From Bradyrhizobium genosp. L (lineage in GTDB: Bacteria > Pseudomonadota > Alphaproteobacteria > Rhizobiales > Xanthobacteraceae), in the NCBI RefSeq assembly GCF_015624485.1, contig NZ_CP061378.1:4030001-4094000 (forward strand): a stretch of 64,000 nt of DNA. The letters are read 5' to 3'. Shown here piece by piece: positions 30,250 to 38,232 of the stretch; position 1 is the first letter of the stretch, and each line of letters begins with the position of its first letter. The position numbers were made by a program, and so were the translations under genes. Under the pieces are notes generated by a model that ran no database searches, was not told the origin of the DNA, and was given only the letters and a program-made list of their open reading frames with translations.

Positions 30250-30610
30250 TCGGCGTCTCATCCGATCGAGGGGCGCTGCGCATCGTCTGGAGTGTTGTGG
30301 TGAGATGCGGTGGACGCCGAGCGTGTCGGTGACGACAGCACGCGAGGCGGACGGTGAAGTCGTGCAGGCCTGACGCCCTAGTGGCAGGTGTTGATTCCTT
30401 TGAGAAGCTAGCGCTTCTCAGGGATGACGGTGACACAAAAGCCCAGTCTCGCCGGGGCGAGCACGTATAAGCCGTAACCCATCGCGCAGGGAAAGCCGGG
30501 TTGTTTCCGGTTACACCTGTGGTCCTACTCCCGTGCTTTTTGTTGCACGGGACCCATGGGTGCAATCGGCACCCGGCTTTCCCTGCGCCCTCTACAAAGC
30601 AAGAGGGCGG
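30250..30610 (-). repeat. Structured Bradyrhizobium-type repeat with 17-bp inverted arms
   Basis: Outer arms at 30484-30500 and 30572-30588 (GCGCAGGGAAAGCCGGG and its exact complement) enclose a hairpin CCCGTGC (30530-30536) with GCACGGG (30545-30551), and the palindrome ACCCATGGGT (30552-30561). Upstream, around 30300-30380, is a GTGACGACAGCACGCGAGGCGG-like tract that I recall from many Bradyrhizobium intergenic regions. Minus-strand frames read GKAGCRLHPWVPCNKK, a phrase common in spurious ORF annotations. Outer limits are approximate. Confidence 0.6.
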
Positions 30611-30675
30611 AACGACAAGCAAAGCTCGGACAACTCATGTCGCGAGAACGCGAAGCTACATCCCCACCCACAACT

Positions 30676-30777
30676 GTCATCGCCCGATTTAATCGGGCGA
30701 CCCAGTACGCCGCGGCCTCTCGGCTCAAGCACTCCTGCCTCTGGAATACTGGTTCCCCCGCATGCGCGGAGGACGAC
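30676..30777. repeat. Palindromic repeat (CGTCATC-CCGCG family, ends at GACGAC)
   Basis: Contains CGCCCGATTTAATCGGGCG, CCAGTACGCCGCGGCCTCTCG and CTCTGGAATACTGG. The last two also occur in the element at 48991-49094, and CCAGTA/TACTGG pair with each other. Confidence 0.8.
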
Positions 30778-30796
30778 ACCACATATGTGGAGCCCC

Positions 30797-31672
30797 TCAC
30801 GGTCGATCCGCTTCCTCCAGCACCTCGAGCACCAGCTCCATCGTCATCAGCACCGGGTTGTCGCCGCGCACCAGCCGGCCCTCGGCGATGCCGCCGAGAT
30901 AATCGACCAGTGCGACGTCGAGGCTGGCACGCAGCCGCCGGTTGGCATCGGGCGCGATGTGGCCTGCGGTGACCGCAAGCTCGGTCGCGAACGGCACCAC
31001 GCTGCGACCGTCGCTGAAGACGGCGCCGATGGTCGAGCCGACGCCGCCATGCAGGCGGGCGCGCAGGATGCCGTGCTGGCGGCAAAAACCCTCCAGACTG
31101 CCGGCAAAATCCTGGTTCGGCCGCAGCCGCAACGCAAAGGCGCGGCTCGTGGTCTTCGCCGCCGTCGGCGCCGTTGCGACGGGGCCGAACAGCTTGAAAT
31201 TGGTCTCACTGTCGGGCTCGCCGCGAAACACAGCACCCTCGATGCCGAACGCGCTGGTCTCGAACGTCTCGGCGACGATGGTCTCCTCCGGCAGCATGTG
31301 GCCGCCATTGAAGCGGCCGTCCGCTTCGGTCCACAGCCCATGGCAATGAAAGAACGGCGCGCCGTCGCGCTCGCCAAACGTCAGCGCCGCAAGCTTGAGC
31401 CGGGTCACGCCGGCAGGACGAAAGGTCTCGCTGTAGAACGCCGCGTTGGCGCCGTCCTTGGACAGCGCCGGCATCACATAGGCGAACGGGCCGAGCGCCC
31501 CGCCCTTCGCGCTCAGCACGCCACTCGCAAATCCTTCCGCCGCGAAACCGCGCCGCACGGACTCGAGCAAGGGAATGCCGGCCTCGAGCGTCATTGGGAA
31601 GGCGCGACCGCGCGCCGCGACCGATTGGATGCGCTCAGGCTTGGGAGCGCCGGGCTGGGCAATGCTGCGCAT
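30797..31672 (-). CDS. Tandem PCC/DUF296-domain protein
   Basis: A 291-aa protein made of two similar halves. Each has the PCC/DUF296 pattern: first RLKLAALTFGERDGAPFFHCHG...GGHMLPEETIVAE, second ILRARLHGGVGSTIGAVFSDG...TAGHIAPDANRRL. The His-containing HxHG and GGHM/AGHI motifs could bind a metal. It lies 4 bp downstream of an acyl-CoA synthetase gene and is surely co-transcribed with it. The domain occurs in plant AT-hook proteins and in bacterial proteins of unknown role. A function in the catabolic step fed by the CoA ligase is only a guess. Confidence 0.82.
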   Translation of the reverse strand: MRSIAQPGAPKPERIQSVAARGRAFPMTLEAGIPLLESVRRGFAAEGFASGVLSAKGGALGPFAYVMPALSKDGANAAFYSETFRPAGVTRLKLAALTFGERDGAPFFHCHGLWTEADGRFNGGHMLPEETIVAETFETSAFGIEGAVFRGEPDSETNFKLFGPVATAPTAAKTTSRAFALRLRPNQDFAGSLEGFCRQHGILRARLHGGVGSTIGAVFSDGRSVVPFATELAVTAGHIAPDANRRLRASLDVALVDYLGGIAEGRLVRGDNPVLMTMELVLEVLEEADRP

Positions 31673-31676
31673 CGCC

Positions 31677-33311
31677 TCAACCGCCCGTCGATTTGGCTGT
31701 CACCTCGAGCAGCCCGCGCGCCTCGAGCTCGTCGCGGACCAGCCGCTTCGGCACCTTGCCGTAACCGGACTTCGGCAGCGCCTCCCAGAAGAAGAAGCGC
31801 TTCGGCATCTTGTAGCGCGGCACCTTCGGCGCGAGATAGGCCGCAAGCTCCGCCTCGCCCACTGCATCCGTGCCTTCGCGCGCAACGCAAACGGCGATGC
31901 CGACCTCGCCCCAGAACGGGTCGGGCACGCCGAGCACGGCGACCTCGCCGACCGCCGGATGGGTCAGGATCTTCTCCTCGATCTCGCGCGGATAGATGTT
32001 GGAGCCGCCGGAGATGTACATGTCGGAGGCGCGCCCGGTGATGTAGACGAAGCCTTCGTCGTCGATATGGCCGAGATCGCCGGTGCGAAACCAGCCGTCG
32101 CGGAACGCCTTCGCGTTGGCTTCGGGATTGTCGTAATAGCCCGCGAACACGCCGGGGCCGATCACGCAGATCTCGCCGGTCTCGAACGGCTTCAGCTCGC
32201 GTCCGTCGTCGCCCTGGATCGAGACCTGCATGCCGGTGCGCTCGAATCCGCAGGTGCCGATCCGCGCATGCGGGCCGTCCTCGGGGTCGTGCAGCGCGGG
32301 CGGCAGCACGGTGATGTTGCCGGTGACCTCGCCGAGCCCGAAGTACTGCACCAGCACGCCGCCGAGCTTTGCCAGGGCCGCCTTCTGGTCCTCGCGATAC
32401 ATCGGCGCTCCCGCATAGATGATGTAGCGCAGCGAGGAATGATCGTGCTGGTCGGCCGCGGGATGCTCGACCATCATCTTCAGAATGGTCGGCACCGTGA
32501 ACAGGTTACTGACGCGGTATCTGGCGATCAGCCGGAACGCCTCGGCGATGTCGAACTTCTCCGATGGCAGCAGGATAGTCGGCACACCGCGCGCGGTCTG
32601 CACCAGCTGATGCACGCCGGCACCGTGCGACAAGGGTGCCACCACGAGCGACGCATCCTGCTCGGTGGTGCCGGGCATCAGATCGGCGAGATGGTTGGTG
32701 ATGACAAAGGCCATCTGGCCATGAGTCAGCACCGCAGCCTTGGAGCGGCCCGTCGTGCCGGAAGTGAAGAAGAACCAGCAGGGATCATCGTAGTCGACCG
32801 GCGCGTTCTCGACCTGCGCACCGGCATGCTTGGCGATGACATCGCCGACCGTCGCTTCACCGAATGTGCCCTCTTCGCCGATCCGCCAGGTGAATTCGAG
32901 CGCCGGATTGGCGGCCGCCTTGGCGTGCTCGGGGAAGTCGCCATGGCAGAGGAACGCCTTGGCGCCGGAAGCCGCGGCGAGATAAGCGACCTCGTCAGGC
33001 ATCAGGCGGAAGTTGGTCGGCACCCAGACCGCACCGAGCCGGAACGCCGCGAACATCGACCAGAACATCTCGTCGCAGTTCTTGGAATGCACCAGGATGC
33101 GGTCGCCCTTGACGATGCCGCGCGCGGCAAGCGCCGCCGCCAGCGCCGAGACGTTCTGGTCGATATGCCGCCAGGACCAGGCCTTCTCGTTCCAGATGAA
33201 GCCGGGGCGATCGGCGTGACGGCGGGCGTTCTGGGTCAGGATGTAGGCGAGGTTCATCACCCGGCGCGACACCCGCGCGATCCCGCCGCGCGGCGCGGTC
33301 GTCCCGCTCAT
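31677..33311 (-). CDS. Acyl-CoA synthetase / CoA ligase (AMP-forming)
   Basis: A 544-aa ANL-superfamily enzyme activating a carboxylic acid with ATP and CoA. Motifs: P-loop FTSGTTGRSKAAVLTH (about 190-205), YFGLGEVTGNI, GWFRTGDLGHIDDEGFVYITGR, and the catalytic lysine near the end in PKSGYGKVPKRL. The most N-terminal ATG (33311) is listed, but MNLAYILTQNARRH at 33257 is the more usual family start; neither has a clear Shine-Dalgarno. It precedes the DUF296 gene by 4 bp. The substrate (fatty or aromatic acid) is not determinable. Confidence 0.92.
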   Translation of the reverse strand: MSGTTAPRGGIARVSRRVMNLAYILTQNARRHADRPGFIWNEKAWSWRHIDQNVSALAAALAARGIVKGDRILVHSKNCDEMFWSMFAAFRLGAVWVPTNFRLMPDEVAYLAAASGAKAFLCHGDFPEHAKAAANPALEFTWRIGEEGTFGEATVGDVIAKHAGAQVENAPVDYDDPCWFFFTSGTTGRSKAAVLTHGQMAFVITNHLADLMPGTTEQDASLVVAPLSHGAGVHQLVQTARGVPTILLPSEKFDIAEAFRLIARYRVSNLFTVPTILKMMVEHPAADQHDHSSLRYIIYAGAPMYREDQKAALAKLGGVLVQYFGLGEVTGNITVLPPALHDPEDGPHARIGTCGFERTGMQVSIQGDDGRELKPFETGEICVIGPGVFAGYYDNPEANAKAFRDGWFRTGDLGHIDDEGFVYITGRASDMYISGGSNIYPREIEEKILTHPAVGEVAVLGVPDPFWGEVGIAVCVAREGTDAVGEAELAAYLAPKVPRYKMPKRFFFWEALPKSGYGKVPKRLVRDELEARGLLEVTAKSTGG

Positions 33312-33494
33312 CGCCGCCCCGCCGCTACGCGCAACACATTGGGCATGGTCAGGACGGTCATCAGCTGTTTCCTCGGCGAGAGTCGGGCGTCTTCAAGCGC
33401 CGCGAAGGGATCGTGTGATCCGGTTTATCGCCAAGCCGCTGCCCCCTGCAAGGCCCACAAGAATACGACCGAGGTTCGAGCGGTACAGCCGAGA

Positions 33495-33896
33495 CTAGTG
33501 CGAATGCTCGGCCAACTCCTGCTCGCTCAGGTTCCAGTCCTGCCAGAGCGCCAGCGCGCCCATCACAGCGACGAGCGCGCCGAGCGCGATGTGCCAGAGC
33601 TGCAGCGCCTGATCTTGGGAATAGCTGAGCACGAAGGGCGAAGCGATCAGCCACAGCCCGAGCAAGATGCTCGCCACCTCCTCCCAGCGATGCAGCGCGA
33701 CATATTCGAGCTGGGCGAGCCCCAGCACCAGCATGCCGACCACAAAGCTGTTGAGCACCAGATGGCTGTGCTCGAGGTCGATCGCGTTGCTGACCTGCAT
33801 TGGAAACCAGGGCGAGACCATGATCAGCACGCCGAGCAGCATGCCGAGCCAGTCCTCCCAAGAGCGGTGTGTGCCAAACAGACGATTGCCCGACAT
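33495..33896 (-). CDS. SPW-repeat membrane protein
   Basis: A 133-aa protein with four hydrophobic segments and the SPW signature (MVSPWFPMQ in the first half; IASPFVLSYS in the second, as a weaker repeat). It looks like an internal duplication of a two-helix unit starting WEDWLGMLLGVLIMVSPW and WEEVASILLGLWLIASPF. Function is unknown. The start at 33896 follows GGAGGTTCGTC. A single transcription unit. Confidence 0.8.
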   Translation of the reverse strand: MSGNRLFGTHRSWEDWLGMLLGVLIMVSPWFPMQVSNAIDLEHSHLVLNSFVVGMLVLGLAQLEYVALHRWEEVASILLGLWLIASPFVLSYSQDQALQLWHIALGALVAVMGALALWQDWNLSEQELAEHSH

Positions 33897-34022
33897 GACG
33901 AACCTCCTCCACGGCGGCGCATCTCCGGGGCCAAGCCTAATCCAACCGTATTGGCCTGCAAGGGCTCACACGCCATGTGTGCGGCGCAGCGTCGCGGAGG
34001 CCGGGCTATTCTCGCCTGGCAC

Positions 34023-34109
34023 CGTCATTGCGAGCAGCGGAAGCGACGAAGCAATCCATTACTCCGAACACACGGAAGGATGGACTGCTTCGCTTCGATC
34101 GCGATGACG
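34023..34109. repeat. Palindromic repeat (CGTCATTGCGAG family)
   Basis: CGTCATTGCGAG (34023-34034) faces TCGCGATGACG (to 34109). Inner arms GCGACGAAGCAATCCAT and ATGGACTGCTTCGC are complementary apart from an internal mismatch. It lies just past the TPR gene's stop and would end its transcript in a stable structure. Confidence 0.8.
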
Positions 34110-34120
34110 CCAGGACGGCT

Positions 34121-35068
34121 CTATCGCGTCGCGCCAAGGCGTTCCAGCGCCTCCTGGGCGGTCTTGAGATCCGGGCGCAGTTCGAGCGCCTTGCGGAAAT
34201 CGGCCACCGCCCCTGGCTTGTCGCCGAGCTGCATCTTGCCCAGGGCGCGGTTGCTCCAGGAATAGGCGTCGTTCGGATCGTACTGCAACGCCTTGTCGTA
34301 ATCGGCGACCCCGCCTTTGGCATCGTCCTGGAAAAGCCGGATCAGGCCGCGGTTGCGCCAGCCGCGCGCGTCGGTCGGCGCGATCCTGGCCGCCTCGCCG
34401 TAATCGGCGGCGGCACGGTCGAGCTGCTTCATGTCGCGGTAGACGTTGCCGCGGTTGATATAGGCGAGCACATTGGCCTGGAGCTGAATTTCCGTCGTGT
34501 AATCGGCGATCGCATGCGCCGTGTCGCGCTTGCGGAAATAGACGAAGCCGCGATTGCCATAGGCGCTGGCGAGCTTCGGATCGTACTTGATGGCCAGGCT
34601 GAAATCGGCCAATGCGCGATCGAGATCGCCCTTGCCGGCCCAGGCGTCACCACGATTATTGTAGCCGGTCGCGAAGGTCGGATCGATGCGGATGGCCTCG
34701 TCGTAATCGGCGATCGCATGATCGAGATCGCCTTTGAAGGCATAGACGCGGCCGCGATTGCTGTAGGGGCAGGCGTAGGCGGGATTGAGCCTGATCGACT
34801 CGTTGAGATCGGTAAGCGCGGCGTCGAACTCGCGCCTTTCGGTCAAACCGTAGCCGCGCCCGCAATAGGCCGCCGCGAGCCGCTTGTCCGTTTCGGTCTT
34901 GCCGTCGATCACGGCACTGCAGGCGGTCACGCGATCGACAGCCGCGGTCTTCTTGCCGATGCATGCCTGCCAATTCGGATCGTCGTCGGCCGCCGAAGCC
35001 TTTGGTGGATTGGGCAACGTCAGGGCGGCGCCGAGCAATACAGCAGTCAGGCAGGCCAAAATGCGCAT
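34121..35068 (-). CDS. Exported tetratricopeptide-repeat protein
   Basis: A 315-aa protein with signal peptide MRILACLTAVLLGAALTLPNPPKASA, then a short Cys-containing stretch (WQACIGKKTAAVDRVTACSAVIDG) and six or seven TPRs, e.g. YSNRGRVYAFKGDLDHAIADYDEAIRIDP and YNNRGDAWAGKGDLDRALADFSLAIKYDP. It resembles Sel1/TPR lipoprotein-like scaffold proteins of the periplasm. The start at 35068 is chosen for the signal peptide; the frame is open further upstream. It is divergent from a small GNAT gene. Confidence 0.85.
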   Translation of the reverse strand: MRILACLTAVLLGAALTLPNPPKASAADDDPNWQACIGKKTAAVDRVTACSAVIDGKTETDKRLAAAYCGRGYGLTERREFDAALTDLNESIRLNPAYACPYSNRGRVYAFKGDLDHAIADYDEAIRIDPTFATGYNNRGDAWAGKGDLDRALADFSLAIKYDPKLASAYGNRGFVYFRKRDTAHAIADYTTEIQLQANVLAYINRGNVYRDMKQLDRAAADYGEAARIAPTDARGWRNRGLIRLFQDDAKGGVADYDKALQYDPNDAYSWSNRALGKMQLGDKPGAVADFRKALELRPDLKTAQEALERLGATR

Positions 35069-35144
35069 ATCGTCAATCCACAAATGCCAATTTGCGGGTT
35101 GGTCGCGCATTTGCGCAGATCGGTTCACGCGCTTACATCAAGGC

Positions 35145-35441
35145 ATGGGAATCAAACAGGATTTTGCGATGGGCGCCGTCCGCGACAACAGCGATCAAAA
35201 CCGCTTCGAGCTCGACACCGAGGGCGGCATGGCCTTCGCCAATTACCGGCTGACACCGTCGGCCGTGATCATCACCCATACCGAGACACCGCGCGCCCTG
35301 CGCGGCCGCGGTATTGCGTCAGAGCTGGTCAAGGGTGCGCTGGAACTGATCCGCGCCGACGGCCACAAGGTGATCGCCGGCTGCGGCTTCGTGGTGGACT
35401 ACCTCAGCAAGCATCCGGAATATTCGGATCTTGCAGGGTAG
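35145..35441 (+). CDS. Small GNAT-like N-acetyltransferase (NATD1/YidJ type)
   Basis: A 98-aa single-domain protein. AFANYRLTPSAVIITHTETPRALRGRGIASELVKGALELIRADGHKVIAGCGFVVDYLSKHPEYSDL contains the acetyl-CoA loop RGRGIA and the conserved C-x-FV-x-Y tail of the COG2388 family. These are among the shortest GNAT proteins; their substrates are unknown. Start at 35145 (MGIKQDF) is preferred; 35169 (MGAVRDN) is possible. It is convergent with the FAH-family gene. Confidence 0.85.
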   Translation: MGIKQDFAMGAVRDNSDQNRFELDTEGGMAFANYRLTPSAVIITHTETPRALRGRGIASELVKGALELIRADGHKVIAGCGFVVDYLSKHPEYSDLAG

Positions 35442-35452
35442 CGCCCTGCCCC

Positions 35453-36244
35453 TCAAACGATCTTGATCGACATATCGGGCAAGCCCTCGAGCTTGCAGAG
35501 CAGCACGTCGCCCTTCACCACCGGACCGACATTTTCCGGCGTGCCGGAATAGACGATGTCGCCGGCCTTCAGCTCGAACGCCTCGGAGAGCTTCGCGATC
35601 TGCTCGGCGACGCTCCAGATCATGTTCTTCAGGTCCGAACTCTGCCGCACCGTGCCGTTCACCGCGAGCGAGATCGCGCCCTTGGTGAAATGGCCGGTCT
35701 TGTCAGCCGGGTGGATCGGACCGAGCACTGCGGCGTGGTCAAAACTCTTGCCGATCTCCCACGGCTTCTTCTCCGCGGCCATGCCGTTCTGCAGATCGCG
35801 CCGCGTCATGTCGAGGCCGAGCGCATAGCCATAGACGTGATCCAGCGCCTGCTCGGGCGGGATGTTGGTGCCGCCGGATTTCAGCGCCGCCACCAGTTCG
35901 ACCTCGTGATGATAGTTCTTGGTCAGCGACGGATACGGGTGATCGGCGACCGTGCCGATCGCGACATTCTGGATCGCATCAGTCGGCTTCTGGAAGAAGA
36001 ACGGCGGCTCGCGGGTCGGATCCGAGCCGCGCTCGATCGCGTGCGCCGCATAGTTGCGGCCGATGCAGTAGATGCGGCGGACCTGGAACACCTCGCTCGC
36101 GCCGACGATCGGGATCGTCACGGCCGGCACCGCAAATATCGGCTTCGGCGCGGTCTCTGCATGCGCCGGCGCGAATTGCGCGGCGGCGCCGGCCAGTGCC
36201 AGGGCGCCAGTCGTCAGCATGGTGCGGCGGTCGAGATCAGTCAT
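35453..36244 (-). CDS. Tat-exported fumarylacetoacetate-hydrolase-family protein
   Basis: A 263-aa protein. The N-terminus DRRTMLTTGALALAGAAAQFAPAHA is a twin-arginine signal, unusual for this normally cytosolic fold. The FAH catalytic domain follows: VRRIYCIGRNYAAHAIERG, PPFFFQKPTDAI, NYHHEVELVAAL with metal ligands, LGLDMTRRDLQ, KSFDHAAVLGP and GDIVYSGTPENVGPV. The family includes acylpyruvate hydrolases and 2-keto-4-pentenoate hydratases. The start at 36244 follows AAGGAGAAC. It is convergent with the GNAT gene. Confidence 0.88.
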   Translation of the reverse strand: MTDLDRRTMLTTGALALAGAAAQFAPAHAETAPKPIFAVPAVTIPIVGASEVFQVRRIYCIGRNYAAHAIERGSDPTREPPFFFQKPTDAIQNVAIGTVADHPYPSLTKNYHHEVELVAALKSGGTNIPPEQALDHVYGYALGLDMTRRDLQNGMAAEKKPWEIGKSFDHAAVLGPIHPADKTGHFTKGAISLAVNGTVRQSSDLKNMIWSVAEQIAKLSEAFELKAGDIVYSGTPENVGPVVKGDVLLCKLEGLPDMSIKIV

Positions 36245-36292
36245 GGGCGTTCTCCTTCTTGTTGGCTGATCTATAGAGGCTCGCCGTACCAT

Positions 36293-36321
36293 AAAAAAGG
36301 GCCCGCGCCGGCGCGGGCCCT
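36293..36321 (-). terminator. Rho-independent terminator of the DUF3597 gene
   Basis: A perfect palindrome GGGCCCGCGC/GCGCGGGCCC (about 36299-36320) is preceded on the plus strand by six A residues, read as TTTTTT after the stem on the minus strand. Confidence 0.88.
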
Positions 36322-36343
36322 CGTCATATCGGCGGTGAACCGA

Positions 36344-36769
36344 TTAGTGCTTGATGTCCGGCGGCAGCTTGCCGCCATTGGCGGCGAGCTTGGTCATCAC
36401 CTGCTTGTGCAGCCAGATGTTCATGCTGGCGGAATCGTTGGTGTCGCCGGTGTAGCCGAGCTCATGGGCGAGCTCCTTGCGCGCCGACAGGCTGGAGTCG
36501 ATGTCGAGCGCCTTCATCAGGTCGACGATCGAGGTCCGCCACTCCAGCTTCTCGCCCTTCGCCTTGACAGCCGCGTCGAGGATCGGCGCGACGTCGACGG
36601 TTTGGCCGGGTGCCGGCGCGGCATAGGACGACGAGGACGTGGAGGACGATCCGCCGGCGGCGGGAGCCGAGCTCGTCGCCGTGCCGCCGGCCGGCGCCGC
36701 ACCGCCAGCGGGCGCGGCGCTCGCGCTGCTGCCGAAGATCGCGCCCATGATTTTTCCGAAAATGCTCAT
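36344..36769 (-). CDS. DUF3597 protein
   Basis: A 141-aa protein. A short amphipathic start (MSIFGKIMGAIFGSSASA) precedes a low-complexity Ala/Pro/Gly/Ser linker (about 18-55). The conserved DUF3597 domain follows: VDVAPILDAAVKAKGEKLEWRTSIVDLMKALDIDSSLSARKELAHELGYTGDTNDSASMNIWLHKQVMTKLAANGGKLP. The domain is small and helical, with a LysM-adjacent context in some bacteria, but its role is unknown. Start at 36769 follows GGGAGCGA. The gene has a strong terminator and is divergent from the DUF2189 gene. Confidence 0.85.
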   Translation of the reverse strand: MSIFGKIMGAIFGSSASAAPAGGAAPAGGTATSSAPAAGGSSSTSSSSYAAPAPGQTVDVAPILDAAVKAKGEKLEWRTSIVDLMKALDIDSSLSARKELAHELGYTGDTNDSASMNIWLHKQVMTKLAANGGKLPPDIKH

Positions 36770-37061
36770 CGTTCGCTCCCAGAAGAGTTGAGATGGTGTG
36801 AAGGCCAGACGGCGGTGGAACGCCTGACCTGGTCGCAGTTCGACTGTACCGCCCCCTCCATAGCTTGCCAATGCGACATTCACTTGCGCGTGAAAGGCTT
36901 TGGTGCGGCTCGGTTTGGGTGTAGCCTTGATGGTTCAGTTCGCGACATGGCCAGTTCCCTGTCTTTCGCGTCTGGCCTGTTCGTGATCGCTTTCGAGAAG
37001 ACGGCACGTTGTGCCCATGCGCCGGGCGCGGAATGCGGCTGTCCAGAGGGAGACAACGACC

Positions 37062-37988
37062 ATGGCCACTCCATATCAAGGCAATCTCAATCAAGGCAGT
37101 GTCACATCGGTGACGCAGAGCGGACAAGGCGCCGCATCTGCGCCGATCATCCGCACCATCGACCTGTCCGATCTGCATCAAGCGCTGCGTCTCGGCTGGG
37201 AAGACTTCAAGGCGGTGCCGACGCACGCCATCCTGCTGTGCCTGATCTATCCCGTGCTCGGTCTCGTGCTGGCGCGGCTGGTGCACGGCTACACCGTGCT
37301 GCCGCTGCTGTTTCCGCTCGCCGCGGGCTTCGCCCTGCTCGGCCCGTTTGCCGCGATCGGCCTCTACGAGATGAGCCGCCGCCGCGAGGATGGCGGGGAA
37401 GCGTCGGCATGGGATGCCATGGAGGTGTTCCGCTCACCCTCGTTCGGCGCGATGCTTGGAGTCGGCACGCTGCTGTTTGCGCTGTTCGTGACCTGGATCG
37501 CCACGGCCCAAGGAATCTACACGGCGGTGTTCGGCTACGCGACCGCGGCCAACATTCCCGATTTCGCCGAGCGCGTCCTGACCACCCAGCAGGGCTGGTG
37601 GCTGATCGTGGTCGGCTGCGGCGTCGGCTTCCTATTCGCGCTGGTGGCGCTCTGCATCAGCGTGGTGGCCTTCCCGATGATGCTCGATCGCCAGGCGAGT
37701 GCCGGCGAAGCGATGGTGACATCGATGCGTGTGGTGGCGCAGAACCCGGTGCCGATGGCGGCCTGGGGCCTCATCGTCGCCGCGTTGCTGGTGCTGGGCA
37801 CGATTCCGTTCTTCCTCGGCCTTGCCGTCGTGATCCCCCTGCTCGGTCACGCCACCTGGCATCTCTATCGCGAGGTCATCGTCAAGGATCCCAATGTGCG
37901 GCCGGTCATCCCCGAACCCCGCGCGCGCAAACCCGCCGCCGATTTCCCGGCCAACCTGTTCCCGTGGCGGCGGAGCGATCGCGGATAA
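37062..37988 (+). CDS. DUF2189 multi-pass membrane protein
   Basis: A 308-aa inner-membrane protein. The conserved DUF2189 N-terminus RTIDLSDLHQALRLGWEDFKAVPTHAILLCLIYPVLGLVL leads into about six hydrophobic segments to residue 275. The C-terminal region is cytoplasmic and basic. The GWEDF and DRxxSAGEAMVTSMRVVxxNP motifs are typical. Related proteins are annotated as cytochrome c oxidase subunit I-like by weak similarity only. Start at 37062 follows GAGGGAGA. Divergent from DUF3597; the 290-bp space between holds nothing recognised. Confidence 0.82.
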   Translation: MATPYQGNLNQGSVTSVTQSGQGAASAPIIRTIDLSDLHQALRLGWEDFKAVPTHAILLCLIYPVLGLVLARLVHGYTVLPLLFPLAAGFALLGPFAAIGLYEMSRRREDGGEASAWDAMEVFRSPSFGAMLGVGTLLFALFVTWIATAQGIYTAVFGYATAANIPDFAERVLTTQQGWWLIVVGCGVGFLFALVALCISVVAFPMMLDRQASAGEAMVTSMRVVAQNPVPMAAWGLIVAALLVLGTIPFFLGLAVVIPLLGHATWHLYREVIVKDPNVRPVIPEPRARKPAADFPANLFPWRRSDRG

Positions 37989-38232
37989 CGCGGTTCACCT
38001 GGCAAGCAATTCCTGTCCCGACCGCCGGCCGCCCCTCGGCCGGCGGTTTTCTGTCACCGGGGTGCGGCGGGACGCCGTCAACAGGTTGTGAAACTAGCAT
38101 GGCATTTGCAGCGCTATCTGAGATCGAATCGGTCGACCGGGAGCCTTGCTTTGGCCGCTGTTGTTGCGAACATGCGCGCCGGGTTCTGCGACCAATGACG
38201 ATGATATTGCAGCCTCCGGAGTGAACGGCCAC

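Larger units (their letters stand above)
30047..30796. other. 750-bp gene-free region made of repeat elements
   Basis: Holds, in order, a CATTCCGGGG palindrome (30071-30173), an AT-rich spacer with a possible TTGACG (about 30217), a structured repeat (about 30250-30610), and a CGTCATCGCCCG-type palindrome (30676-30777). No credible gene is seen on either strand. Confidence 0.75.

Noticed and set aside
30236..30622. A 128-aa minus-strand ORF (GKAGCRLHPWVPCNKK)
   Set aside because: Falls in a structured repeat; the phrase recurs as spurious ORFs in Bradyrhizobium. Treated as repeat DNA.
33977..38224. A 1415-aa plus-strand open frame, the longest in the window
   Set aside because: It runs antisense to the TPR, FAH and DUF3597 genes and across a repeat, and lacks domain signatures. 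It is an open-frame artefact of GC-rich codon use.
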